A stretch of DNA of 64,000 bases. Origin: Halictus rubicundus. Its lineage: Eukaryota; Arthropoda; Insecta; Hymenoptera; Halictidae. Under the pieces are notes generated by a model. It was not told the origin of the DNA. It made no database searches and saw only the letters and a program-made list of their open reading frames with translations. Shown in pieces: positions 39,369 through 51,465 of the stretch (positions are counted from its first letter, which is position 1; the number at the start of each line of letters is the position of its first letter). The translations under genes were made by a program, and so were the position numbers. Location of the stretch: the NCBI RefSeq assembly GCF_050948215.1, contig NW_027488779.1:1-64000 (forward strand). The letters are read 5' to 3'.

Positions 39369-41640
39369 TATCCTATCCAATCCTCTATCCTATCCTATCC
39401 TCTATCCTATCAAATCCCCTACCCTATCCTCTGTCCTATCCTATCCTCTATCCTATCCTCTATCCTCTATCCTATCCTATCCTCTATACTATCCTATCGT
39501 CTATCCTATCCTCTATCCTATCCTATCCTCAATCCTATCCTTTCCTGTATCCTATCCAATCCTGTATCCTATCCTGTCCTCTATTCTATCCTACGTTCTA
39601 TCCTATCCTATCCTCTATCCTATCCTATTCTCTATCCTATCCTATGCTCTATCCTATCCTATCGTCTATCCTATCTTCTATCCTATCCTATCAAATCCCC
39701 TATCCTATCCTCTGTCCTATCCTATCCTCTATCCTTTCCTATCCTCTATCCTATCCTCTATCCTATCCTATCCTCTATCCTATCCTTTCCTCTATCCTAT
39801 CCTATCTTCTATCCTATCCTATCCTCTATCCTATCAAATCCCCTACCCTATCCTCTGTCCTATCCTATCCTCTATCCTATCCTATCATCTATCCTCTATC
39901 CTATCCTATCCTCTATCCTATCTTATCCTCTATCCTATCCTATCCTCTATCCTATCCTATCTTCTATAATATCCTATCCTCTATCCTATCCTATCCCCTA
40001 TCCTATCCTCTATCCTATCCTATCATCTATCCTCTATCCTATCCTATCTTCTATCCTATCCTATCATCTATCCTATCAAATCCCCTATCCTATCCTCTAT
40101 CCTATCCTATCATCTATCCTCTATCCTATCCAATCCTCTATCCTATCCTATCCTCTATCCTATCAAATCCCCTGTCCTATCCTCTGTCCTATCCTATCCT
40201 CTATCCTATCCTATCCTCTATCCAATCCTATTCTCTTTCCTATCCTATCCTCTATCCTATCCTATCCTCTATCCTATCCTATCTTCTATCCTATCCTATC
40301 CTCTATCCTATCAAATCCCCTACCCTATCCTCTGTCCTATCCTATCCTCTATCCTATCCTATCCTCTATCCTATCCTATCCTCTATCCTATCCTATCCTC
40401 TATCATATCCTATCCTCTATCCTATCCTATCCTCTATCCTATCCTATCCTCTATCCTCTATCCTATACTATCCTCTATCCTATCCTATCCTCTATCCTAT
40501 CCTATCGTCTATCCTATCCTCTATCCTATCCTATCCTCTATCCTATCCTATCCTATCCTCAATCCTATCCTTTCCTGTATCCTATCCAATCCTGTATCCT
40601 ATCCTGTCCTCTATACTATCCTATCCTCTATCCTATCCTATCCTCTATTCTATCTTATCCTCTATCCTATCCTATGATCTATCCTATCCTATCGTCTATC
40701 CTATCCTCTATCCTATCCTATCCTCTATCCTATCCTATCCTCTATCCTATCCTATCCTCTATCCTATCAAATCCCCTACCCTATCCTCTGTCCTATCCTA
40801 TCCTCTATCCTCTATCCTATCCTATCCTCTATCCTATCCTATCCTCTATCCTATCCTATCCTCTATCTTATCCTATCCTCTATCCTATCCTATCCTCTAT
40901 CCTATCCTATCCTCTATCCTATCAAATCCCCTATCCTATCCTCTATCCTATCTTATCCTCTATCCTATCCTATCCTCTATCCTCTATCCTATACTATCCT
41001 CTATCCCATCCTATCCTCTATCCTATCCTATCGTCTATCCTATCCTATCCTCTATCCTATCCTATCCTCTATCCTATCCTATCCTCTATCCTATCCTATC
41101 CTCTATCCTATCCTATCCTCTATCCTATCCTATCCTCTATCCTATCCTATCCTCTATCCTATCCTATCCTCTATCCTCTATCCTAACCTATCCTCTATCC
41201 TATCCTATCCTCTATCCTATCCTATCCTCTATCCTATCCTATCCTCTATCCTATCCTATCCTCTATCCTATCCTATCCTATCCTCTATCCTATCCTATCC
41301 TCTATCCTATTATATCCTCTATCCTATCAAATCCCCTACCCTATCCTCTATCCTATCCTATCCTGTATCCTATCCTATCCTATCCTCTATCCTATCCTGT
41401 CGTCTATCCTATCCTCTATCCTCTATCCTATCCTCTATCCTATCCTATCCTCCATCCTATCCTATCCTCAATCCTATCCTTTCCTGTATCCTATCCAATC
41501 CTGTATCCTATCCTGTCCTCTATACTATCCTATCCTCTATCCTAACCTATCCTCTATCCTATCCTATCCTCTATCCTATCCTATCCTCTATCCTATCCTA
41601 TCCTCTATCCTATCCTATCCTCTATCCTATCCTATCCTCT
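39369..41640. repeat. Segment X, copy 4
   Basis: This segment matches X2 at offset 21,410 (ATG of TATGCTC at 39,644 against 18,234). It ends with a 34-bp shortening (two 17-bp units) relative to X2 before 41,649. Private variants include CCTATTCTCTTTCC near 40,226 and CCTATTATATCC near 41,307. Confidence 0.75.
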
Positions 41641-44116
41641 ATCCTATCAAATCCCCTATCCTATCCTCTATCCTATCCTATCCTGTATCCTATCCTATCC
41701 TATCCTCTATCCTATCCTGTCGTCTATCCTATCCTCTATCCTATCCTATCCTCTATCCTATCCTATCCTCCATCCTATCCTATCCTCAATCCTATCCTTT
41801 CCTGTATCCTATCCAATCCTGTATCCTATCCTGTCCTCTATACTATCCTATCCTCTATCCTATCCTATCCTCTATTCTATCTTATCCTCTAACCTATCCT
41901 ATGATCTATCCTATCCTATCGTCTATGCTATCCTCTATCCTATCCTATTCCTCTATCCTATCCTATCCTCTATCCTATCCTATCCTCTATTCTATCCTAT
42001 CCTCTATCCTATCCTATCCTCTATCCTATCCTATCCTCTATCCTATCAAATCCCCTATCCTATCCTCTATCCTATCCTATCATCTATCCTCAATCCTATC
42101 CAATCCTCTATCCTATCCTATCCTCTATCCTATCAAATCCCATATCCTATCCTCTGTCCTATCCTATCCTCTATCCTATCCTATCCTCTATCCTATCGTA
42201 TCCTCTATCCTATCCTATCGTCTATCCTATCCTCTATCCTATCCTATCCTCTATCCTATCCTATCCTCTATCCTATCCTATCTTCTATCCTATCCTATCC
42301 TCTATCCTATCAAATCCCCTACCCTATCCTCTGTCCTATCCTATCCTCTATCCTATCCTCTATCCTATCCTCTATCCTATCCTCTATCCTCTATCCTATC
42401 CTATCCTCTATACTATCCTATCGTCTATCCTATCCTCTATCCTATCCTATCCTCAATCCTATCCTTTCCTGTATCCTATGCAATCCTGTATCCTATCCTG
42501 TCCTCTATTCTATCCTACGTTCTATCCTATCCTATCCTCTATCCTATCCTATTCTCTACCCTATCCTATGCTCTATCCTATCCTATCGTCTATCCTATCT
42601 TCTATCCTATCCTATCAAATCCCCTATCCTATCCTCTGTCCTATCCTATCCTCTATCCTTTCCTATCCTCTATCCTATCCTCTATCCTATCCTATCCTCT
42701 ATCCTATCCTTTCCTCTATCCTATCCTATCTTCTATCCTATCCTATCCTCTATCCTATCAAATCCCCTACCCTATCCTCTGTCCTATCCTATCCTCTATC
42801 CTATCCTATCATCTATCCTCTATCCTATCCTATCCTCTATCCTATCTTATCCTCTATCCTATCCTATCCTCTATCCTATCCTATCTTCTATAATATCCTA
42901 TCCTCTATCCTATCCTATCCCCTATCCTATCCTCTATCCTATCCTATCATCTATCCTCTATCCTATCCAATCCTCTATCCTATCCTATCCTCTATCCTAT
43001 CAAATCCCCTGTCCTATCCTCTGTCCTATCCTATCCTCTATCCTATCCTATCCTCTATCCAATCCTATCCTCTTTCCTATCCTATCCTCTATCCTATCCT
43101 ATCCTCTATCCTATCCTATCTTCTATCCTATCCTATCCTCTATCCTATCAAATCCCCTACCCTATCCTCTGTCCTATCCTATCCTCTATCCTATCCTATC
43201 CTCTATCCTATCCTATCCTCTATCCTATCCTATCCTCTATCCTATCCTATCCTCTATCCTATCCTATCCTCTATCCTATCCTATCCTCTATCCTATCCTA
43301 TCCTCTATCCTATCCTATCCTCTATCCTATCCTATCCTCTATCCTATCCTATCCTCTATCCTCTATCCTATACTATCCTCTATCCTATCCTATCCTCTAT
43401 CCTATCCTATCGTCTGTCCTATCCTCTATCCTATCCTATCCTCTATCCTATCCTATCCTATCCTCAATCCTATCCTTTCCTGTATCCTATCCAATCCTGT
43501 ATCCTATCCTGTCCCCTATACTATCCTATCCTCTATCCTATCCTATCCTCTATTCTATCTTATCCTCTATCCTATCCTATGATCTATCCTATCCTATCGT
43601 CTATCCTATCCTCTATCCTATCCTATCCTCTATCCTATCCTATCCTCTATCCTATCCTATCCTCTATCCTATCCTATCCTCTATCCTATCAAATCCCCTA
43701 CCCTATCCTCTGTCCTATCCTATCCTCTATCCTCTATCCTATCCTATCCTCTATCCTATCCTATCCTCTATCCTATCCTATCCTCTATCTTATCCTATCC
43801 TCTATCCTATCCTATCCTCTATCCTATCCTATCCTCTATCCTATCAAATCCCCTATCCTATCCTCTATCCTATCTTATCCTCTATCCTATCCTATCCTCT
43901 ATCCTCTATCCTATACTATCCTCTATCCCATCCTATCCTCTATCCTATCCTATCGTCTGTCCTATCCTATCCTCTATCCTATCCTATCCTCTATCCTATC
44001 CTATCCTCTATCCTATCCTATCCTCTATCCTATCCTATCCTCTATCCTATCCTATCCTCTATCCTATCCTATCCTCTATCCTATCCTATCCTCTATCCTA
44101 TCCTATCCTCTATCCT
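41641..44116. repeat. Segment Y, copy 5
   Basis: Landmarks at 41,901 (ATG of TATGATC), 42,478 (ATG of TATGCAATCC) and 42,889 (TATAATATCC) match Y4 at offset 13,789 where checked. At 42,232 it keeps TATCCTATCC where Y3 and Y4 have TATGCTATCC. I saw no TACGTTC word after 42,519, so this is the last Y in the window. Confidence 0.75.
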
Positions 44117-45993
44117 ATGCTATCCTCTATCCTATCCTATCTTCTATCCTATCCTATCCTCTATCCTATCCTATCCTATCCTCTATCCTATCCTATCCCC
44201 TATCCTATCCTCTATCCTATCCCCTATCCTATCCTCTATCCTATCCTATCATCTATCCTCTATCCTATAATATCTTCTATCCTATCCTATCCTCTATCCT
44301 ATCCTGTCCTCTATACTATCCTATCCTCTATCCTAACCTATCTTCTATCTTATCCTATCCTCTATCCTATCCTATCCTGTATCCTATCCTATCCTATCCT
44401 CTATCCTATCCTGTCGTCTATCCTATCCTCTATCCTATCCTATCCTCTATCCTATCCTATCCTCCATCCTATCCTATCCTCAATCCTATCCTTTCCTGTA
44501 TCCTATCCAATCCTGTATCCTATCCTGTCCTCTATACTATCCTATCCTCTATCCTAACCTATCCTCTATCCTCTATCCTCTATCCTATCCTATCCTCTGT
44601 CCTATCCTATCCTATATCCTATCCTATCCTCTATCCTATCCTATCGTCTATCCTATCCTATCCTCTATCCTCTATCCTATCCTATCCTCTATCCTCTATC
44701 CTCTATCCTATCCTATCCTCTATCCTATCCTATCGTCTATCCTAACCTATCCTCTATCCTATCCTATCCTCTATCCTATCCTATCCTCTATCCTATCCTA
44801 TCCTCAATCCTATCCTTTCCTGTATCCTATCCAATCCTGTATCCTATCCTGTCCTCTAGCCTATCCTATCCTCTATCCTATCCTATGCTCTATCCTATCT
44901 TATCGTCTATCCTATCCTCTATCCTATCCTATTCCACTATCCTATCCTATCCTATATCCTATCCTATCCTCTATCCTATCCTATCCTCCATCCTATCCTA
45001 TCCTCTATCCTCTATCCTATCCTATCCTATCCTCTATCCTCTATCCTCTATCCTATCCTATCCTCTATCCTATCCTTTCCTCTATCCTATCCTCTATCCT
45101 ATCCTATCCTCTATCCTATCCTATCCTCTATCCTATCCTATCCTCTATCCTATCCTATCCTCTATCCTATCCTATCCTCTATCCTATCCTATCCTCTATC
45201 CTATGCTATCCTCTATCCTATCCTATCTTCTATCCTATCCTATCCTCTATCCTATCCTATCCTATCCTCTATCCTATCCTATCCCCTATCCTATCCTCTA
45301 TCCTATCCCCTATCCTATCCTCTATCGTATCCTATCATCTATCCTCTATCCTATAATATCTTCTATCCTATCCTATCCTCTATCCTATCCTGTCCTCTAT
45401 ACTATCCTATCCTCTATCCTAACCTATCTTCTATCTTATCCTATCCTCTATCCTATCCTATCCTGTATCCTATCCTATCCTATCCTCTATCCTATCCTGT
45501 CGTCTATCCTATCCTCTACCCTATCCTATCCTCTATCCTATCCTATCCTCCATCCTATCCTATCCTCAATCCTATCCTTTCCTGTATCCTATCCAATCCT
45601 GTATCCTATCCTGTCCTCTATACTATCCTATCCTCTATCCTAACCTATCCTCTATCCTATCCTATCCTCTATCCTATCCTATCCTCTATCCTATCCTATC
45701 CTCTATCCTATCCTATCCTCTATCCTATCCTATCCTCTATCCTATCCTATCCTCTATCCTATCCTATCCTCTATCCTATCCTATCCTCTATCCTATACTA
45801 TCCTCTATCCTATCCTATCCTCTATCCTATCCTATCCTCTATCCTATCCTATCCTCTATCCTATCCTATCCTCTATCCTATCCAATCCTCTATCCTATCC
45901 TATCGTCTATCCTATCCTCTATCCTATCCTATCCTCTATCCTATCCTATCCTCTATCCTATCCTATCCTCTATCCTATCCTATCCTCTATCCT
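44117..45993. repeat. Segment Z, copy 3 (internally deleted)
   Basis: The start at 44,117 and the TATGCTC word at 44,885 match Z2 (30,537 and 31,305) at offset 13,580. From about 44,995 onward the match is to about 33,030 onward at offset 11,961 (45,203 against 33,242). About 1.62 kb of Z2 is therefore missing here, close to one 791 + 1,036 bp Z dimer. Subunit starts are 44,117, 45,203 and 45,994. Confidence 0.7.
45203..45993. repeat. 791-bp Z subunit (copy 5)
   Basis: This is the fifth interval of exactly 791 bp between Z subunit starts. It is aligned with 33242-34032 at offset 11,961. Confidence 0.75.
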
Positions 45994-48095
45994 ATGCTAT
46001 CCTCTATCCTATCCTATCTTCTATCCTATCCTATCCTCTATCCTATCCTATCCTATCCTCTATCCTATCCTATCCCCTATCCTATCCTCTATCCTATCCC
46101 CTATCCTATCCTCTATCCTATCCTATCATCTATCCTCTATCCTATAATATCTTCTATCCTATCCTATCCTCTATCCTATCTAATCCCCTATACTATCCTC
46201 TATCCTATCCTATCATCTAATCTCTATCCTATCCAATCCTCTATCCTATCCTATCCTCTATCCTATCCTATCTTCTATCCTATCCTATCCTCTATCCTAT
46301 CAAATCCCCTAGTCTATCCTCTGTCCTATCCTATCCTCTATCCTATCCTATCCTCTATCCTATCCTATCCTCTATCCTCTATCCTCTATCCTCTATCCTC
46401 TATCCTCTATCCTATCCTATCCTCTGTCCTATCCTATCCTCTATCCTATCCTATCCTCTATCCTATGCTATCCTCTATCCTATCCTATCCTCTATCCTCT
46501 ATCCTATCCTATCCTCTATCCTCTATCCTCTATCCTATCCTATCCTCTATCCTATCCTATCGTCTATCCTAACCTATCCTCTATCCTATCCTATCCTCTA
46601 TCCTATCCTATCCTCTATCCTATCCTATCCTCAATCCTATCCTTTCCTGTATCCTATCCAATCCTGTATCCTATCCTGTCCTCTAGCCTATCCTATCCTC
46701 TATCCTATCCTATGCTCTATCCTATCTTATCGTCTATCCTATCCTCTATCCTATAGTATTCCTCTATCCTATCCTATCCTATATCCTATCCTATCCTCTA
46801 TCCTATCCTATCCTCCATCCTATCCTATCCTCTATCCTCTATCCTATCCTATCCTATCCTCTATCCTCTATCCTCTATCCTATCCTATCCTCTATCCTAT
46901 CCTTTCCTCTATCCTATCCTCTATCCTATCCTATCCTCTATCCTATCCTATCCTCTATCCTATCCTATCCTCTATCCTATCCTATCCTCTATCCTATGCT
47001 ATCCTCTATCCTATCCTATCCTCTATCCTCTATCCTATCCTATCCTATCCTCTATCCTCTATCCTCTATCCTATCCTATCCTCTATCCTATCCTATCGTC
47101 TATCCTAACCTATCCTCTATCCTATCCTATCCTCTATCCTATCCTATCCTCTATCCTATCCTATCCTCAATCCTATCCTTTCCTGTATCCTATCCAATCC
47201 TGTATCCTATCCTGTCCTCTAGCCTATCCTATCCTCTATCCTATCCTATGCTCTATCCTATCTTATCGTCTATCCTATCCTCTATCCTATCCTATTCCTC
47301 TATCCTATCCTATCCTATATCCTATCCTATCCTCTATCCTATCCTATCCTCCATCCTATCCTATCCTCTATCCTCTATCCTATCCTATCCTATCCTCTAT
47401 CCTCTATCCTCTATCCTATCCTATCCTCTATCCTATCCTTTCCTCTATCCTATCCTCTATCCTATCCTATCCTCTATCCTATCCTATCCTCTATCCTATC
47501 CTATCCTCTATCCTATCCTATCCTCTATCCTATCCTATCCTCTATCCTATCCTATCCTCTACCCTATCCTATCCTGTATCCTATCCTATCCTCTATCCTA
47601 TCCTATCCTCTATCCTATCAAATCCCCTATCCTATCCTCTATCCTATCCTATCATCTATCCTCTATCCTATCCAATCCTCTATCCTATCCTATCGTCTAT
47701 CCTATCCTCTATCCTATCCTATCCTCTATCCTATCCTATCCACTATCCAATCCTATCCTCTATCCTCTATCCTATCCTTTCCTCTATCCTATCCTATCCT
47801 CTATTCTATCCTATCTTCTATCCTATCCTATCCTCTATCCTATCCTATGCTCTATCCTATCCTATCGTCTATCCTATCCTCTATCCTATCCTATTCCTCT
47901 ATCCTATCCTATCCTCTATCCTATCCTATCCTATATCCTATCCTATCCTCTATCCTATCCTATCCTGTATCCTATCCTATCCTCTATCCTATCCTATCCT
48001 CTATCCTATCAAATCCCCTATCCTATCCTCTATCCTATCCTATCCTCTATCCTATCCTATCCTCCATCCTATCCTATGCTCTATCCTATCCTATC
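45994..48095. repeat. Segment W, copy 3, truncated
   Basis: This segment follows W2 at offset 11,961 (AGTC tail 46,311 against 34,350). It changes to 12,097 by 47,561 because of an extra 136 bp or so near 46,990-47,120. It breaks off close to 48,090 at a point equivalent to about 36.0 kb of W2, and the sequence returns to the AAATCCCC-AGTC word of an earlier W position (48,117). Confidence 0.7.
46369..46410. repeat. Pure CCTCTAT run, 6 copies
   Basis: Six 7-mers, 58 bp after the AGTC landmark of truncated W3. This is two fewer than W1, W2 and W3'. Confidence 0.9.
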
Positions 48096-48174
48096 CTCTA
48101 TCCTATCAAATCCCCTAGTCTATCCTCTGTCCTATCCTATCCTCTATCCTATCCTATCCTCTATCCTATCCTAT

Positions 48175-48230
48175 CCTCTATCCTCTATCCTCTATCCTCT
48201 ATCCTCTATCCTCTATCCTCTATCCTCTAT
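48175..48230. repeat. Pure CCTCTAT run, 8 copies
   Basis: Eight 7-mers at the W3' start, at offset exactly 13,767 from the run at 34408. Confidence 0.9.
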
Positions 48231-51200
48231 CCTATCCTATCCTCTGTCCTATCCTATCCTCTATCCTATCCTATCCTCTATCCTATGCTATCCTCTATCC
48301 TATCCTATCCTCTATCCTCTATCCTATCCTATCCTATCCTCTATCCTCTATCCTCTATCCTATCCTATCCTCTATCCTATCCTATCGTCTATCCTAACCT
48401 ATCCTCTATCCTATCCTATCCTCTATCCTATCCTATCCTCTATCCTATCCTATCCTCAATCCTATCCTTTCCTGTATCCTATCCAATCCTGTATCCTATC
48501 CTGTCCTCTAGCCTATCCTATCCTCTATCCTATCCTATGCTCTATCCTATCTTATCGTCTATCCTATCCTCTATCCTATCCTATTCCTCTATCCTATCCT
48601 ATCCTATATCCTATCCTATCCTCTATCCTATCCTATCCTCCATCCTATCCTATCCTCTATCCTCTATCCTATCCTATCCTATCCTCTATCCTCTATCCTC
48701 TATCCTATCCTATCCTCTATCCTATCCTTTCCTCTATCCTATCCTCTATCCTATCCTATCCTCTATCCTATCCTATCCTCTATCCTATCCTATCCTCTAT
48801 CCTATCCTATCCTCTATCCTATCCTATCCTCTATCCTATCCTATCCTCTATCCTATCCTATCCTCTATCCTATCCTATCCTGTATCCTATCCTATCCTCT
48901 ATCCTATCCTATCCTCTATCCTATCCTATCCTCTATCCTATCCTATCCTCTATCCTATCCTATCATCTATCCTCTATCCTATCCTATCAAATCCCCTATC
49001 CTATCCTCTATCCTACCCTATCCTCTGTCCTATCCTATCCTCTATCCTATCCTATCCTCTATCCTATCCTATCCTATATCCTATCCTATCCTCTATCCTA
49101 TCCTATCCTCTATCCTATCCTATCCTCTATCCTATCCTATCCTCTATCCTATCCTATCCTCTATCCTATCCTATCCTGTATCCTATCCTATCCTCTATCC
49201 TATCCTATCCTCTATCCTATCCTATCCTCTACCCTATCCTATCCTGTATCCTATCCTATCCTCTATCCTATCCTATCCTCTATCCTATCAAATCCCCTAT
49301 CCTATCCTCTATCCTATCCTATCATCTATCCTCTATCCTATCCAATCCTCTATCCTATCCTATCGTCTATCCTATCCTCTATCCTATCCTATCCTCTATC
49401 CTATCCTATCCACTATCCAATCCTATCCTCTATCCTCTATCCTATCCTATCCTCTATCCTATCCTATCCTCTATTCTATCCTATCTTCTATCCTATCCTA
49501 TCCTCTATCCTATCCTATGCTCTATCCTATCCTATCGTCTATCCTATCCTCTATCCTATCCTATTCCTCTATCCTATCCTATCCTCTATCCTATCCTATC
49601 CTATATCCTATCCTATCCTCTATCCTATCCTATCCTGTATCCTATCCTATCCTCTATCCTATCCTATCCTCTATCCTATCAAATCCCCTATCCTATCCTC
49701 TATCCTATCCTATCCTCTATCCTATCCTATCCTCCATCCTATCCTATGCTCTATCCTATCCTATCGTCTATCCTATCCTGTATCTCATCCTATTCCTCTA
49801 TCCTATCCTATCCTCTATCCTATCCTATCCTATATCCTATCCTATCCTCTATCCTATCCTATCCTCTATCCTATCCTATCCTCTATCCTATCAAATCCCC
49901 TACCCTATTCTCTGTCCAATCCTATCCTCTATCCTATCCAATCCTGTATCCTATCCTGTCCTCTATCCTATCCTATCCTCTATCCTATCCTATCCTCTAT
50001 CCTATCCTATCCTCTATCCTATCCTATCCTCTATCCTATCCTATCTTCTATCCTATCCTATCCTCTATCCTATCAAATCCCCTATCCTATCCTCTATCCT
50101 CTATCCTATCCTATCATCTATCCTCTATCCTATCCAATCCTCTATCCTATCCTATCGTCTATCCTATCCTGTATCCTATCCTATCCTCTATCCTATCCTA
50201 TCCTCCATCCTATCCTATCCTCAATCCTATCCTTTCCTGTATCCTATCCAATCCTGTATCCTATCCTGTCCTCTATCCTATCCTATCCTATATCCTATCC
50301 TATCCTCTATCCTATCCTATCTTCTATCCTATCCTATCCTCTATCCTATCAAATCCACTACCCTATTCTCTGTCCAATCCTATCCTCTATCCTATCCTAT
50401 CCTCTATCCTATCTTATCCTCTATCCTATCCTATCCTCTATCCTATCCTATCCTCTATCCTATCCTATCCTCTATCCTCTATCCTATCCTATCCTCTATC
50501 CTCTATCCTATCCTATCCTCTATCCTATCCTATCGTCTATCCTATCCTCTATCCTATCCTATCCTCTATCCTACCCTATCCTCCATCCTATCCTATGCTC
50601 TATCCTATCCTATCGTCTATCCTATCCTCTATCCCATCCTATTCCTCTATCCTATCCTATCCTCTATCCTATCCTATCCTATATCCTATCCTATCCTCTA
50701 TCCTATCCTATCCTCTATCCTATCCTATCCTCTATCCTATCCTATCCTCTATCCTATCGTATCCTCTATCCTATCCTATCCTATATCATATGCTATCCTC
50801 TATCCTATCCTATCCTCTATCATATCCTATCCTCTATCCTATCAAATCCCCTATCCTATCCTCTATCCTATCCTATCCTGTATCCTATCCAATCCTCTAT
50901 CCTATCCTCTATCCTATCCTATCCTCTATCCTATCCTATCCTCCATCCTATCCTATCCTGTATCCTATCCTATCCTCTATCCTATCCGATCCTCTATCCT
51001 ATCCTATCCTCTGTCCTATCCTATCCTCTATCCTATGCTATCCTCTGTCCTATCCTATCCTCTATCCTATGCTATCCTCTATCCTATCCTCTATCCTATC
51101 CTATCGTCTATCCTATCCTCTATCCTATCCTATCCTCTATCCTATCCTATCCTCCATCCTATCCTATCCTCAATCCTATCCTTTCCTGTATCCTATCCAA

Positions 51201-51430
51201 TCCTGTATCCTCTCCTGTCCTCTATCCTATCCTATCCTCTATTCGATCCTATCCTTTTATCTTATCCTATCCTATACTCTATCCTATCCTATCCTCTATC
51301 CTATCAAATCCCCTATCCTATCCTCTATCCTACCCTATCCTCTGTCCTATCCTATCCTCTATCCTATCCTATCCTCTATCCTATCCTATCCTCTATCCTA
51401 TCCTATCCTCTATCCTCTATCCTATCCTAT

Positions 51431-51465
51431 CCTCTATCCTCTATCCTCTATCCTCTATCCTCTAT
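51431..51465. repeat. Pure CCTCTAT run, 5 copies
   Basis: Five 7-mers in interior W3', matching the runs at 16324 (5) and 37727 (6). Confidence 0.9.
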
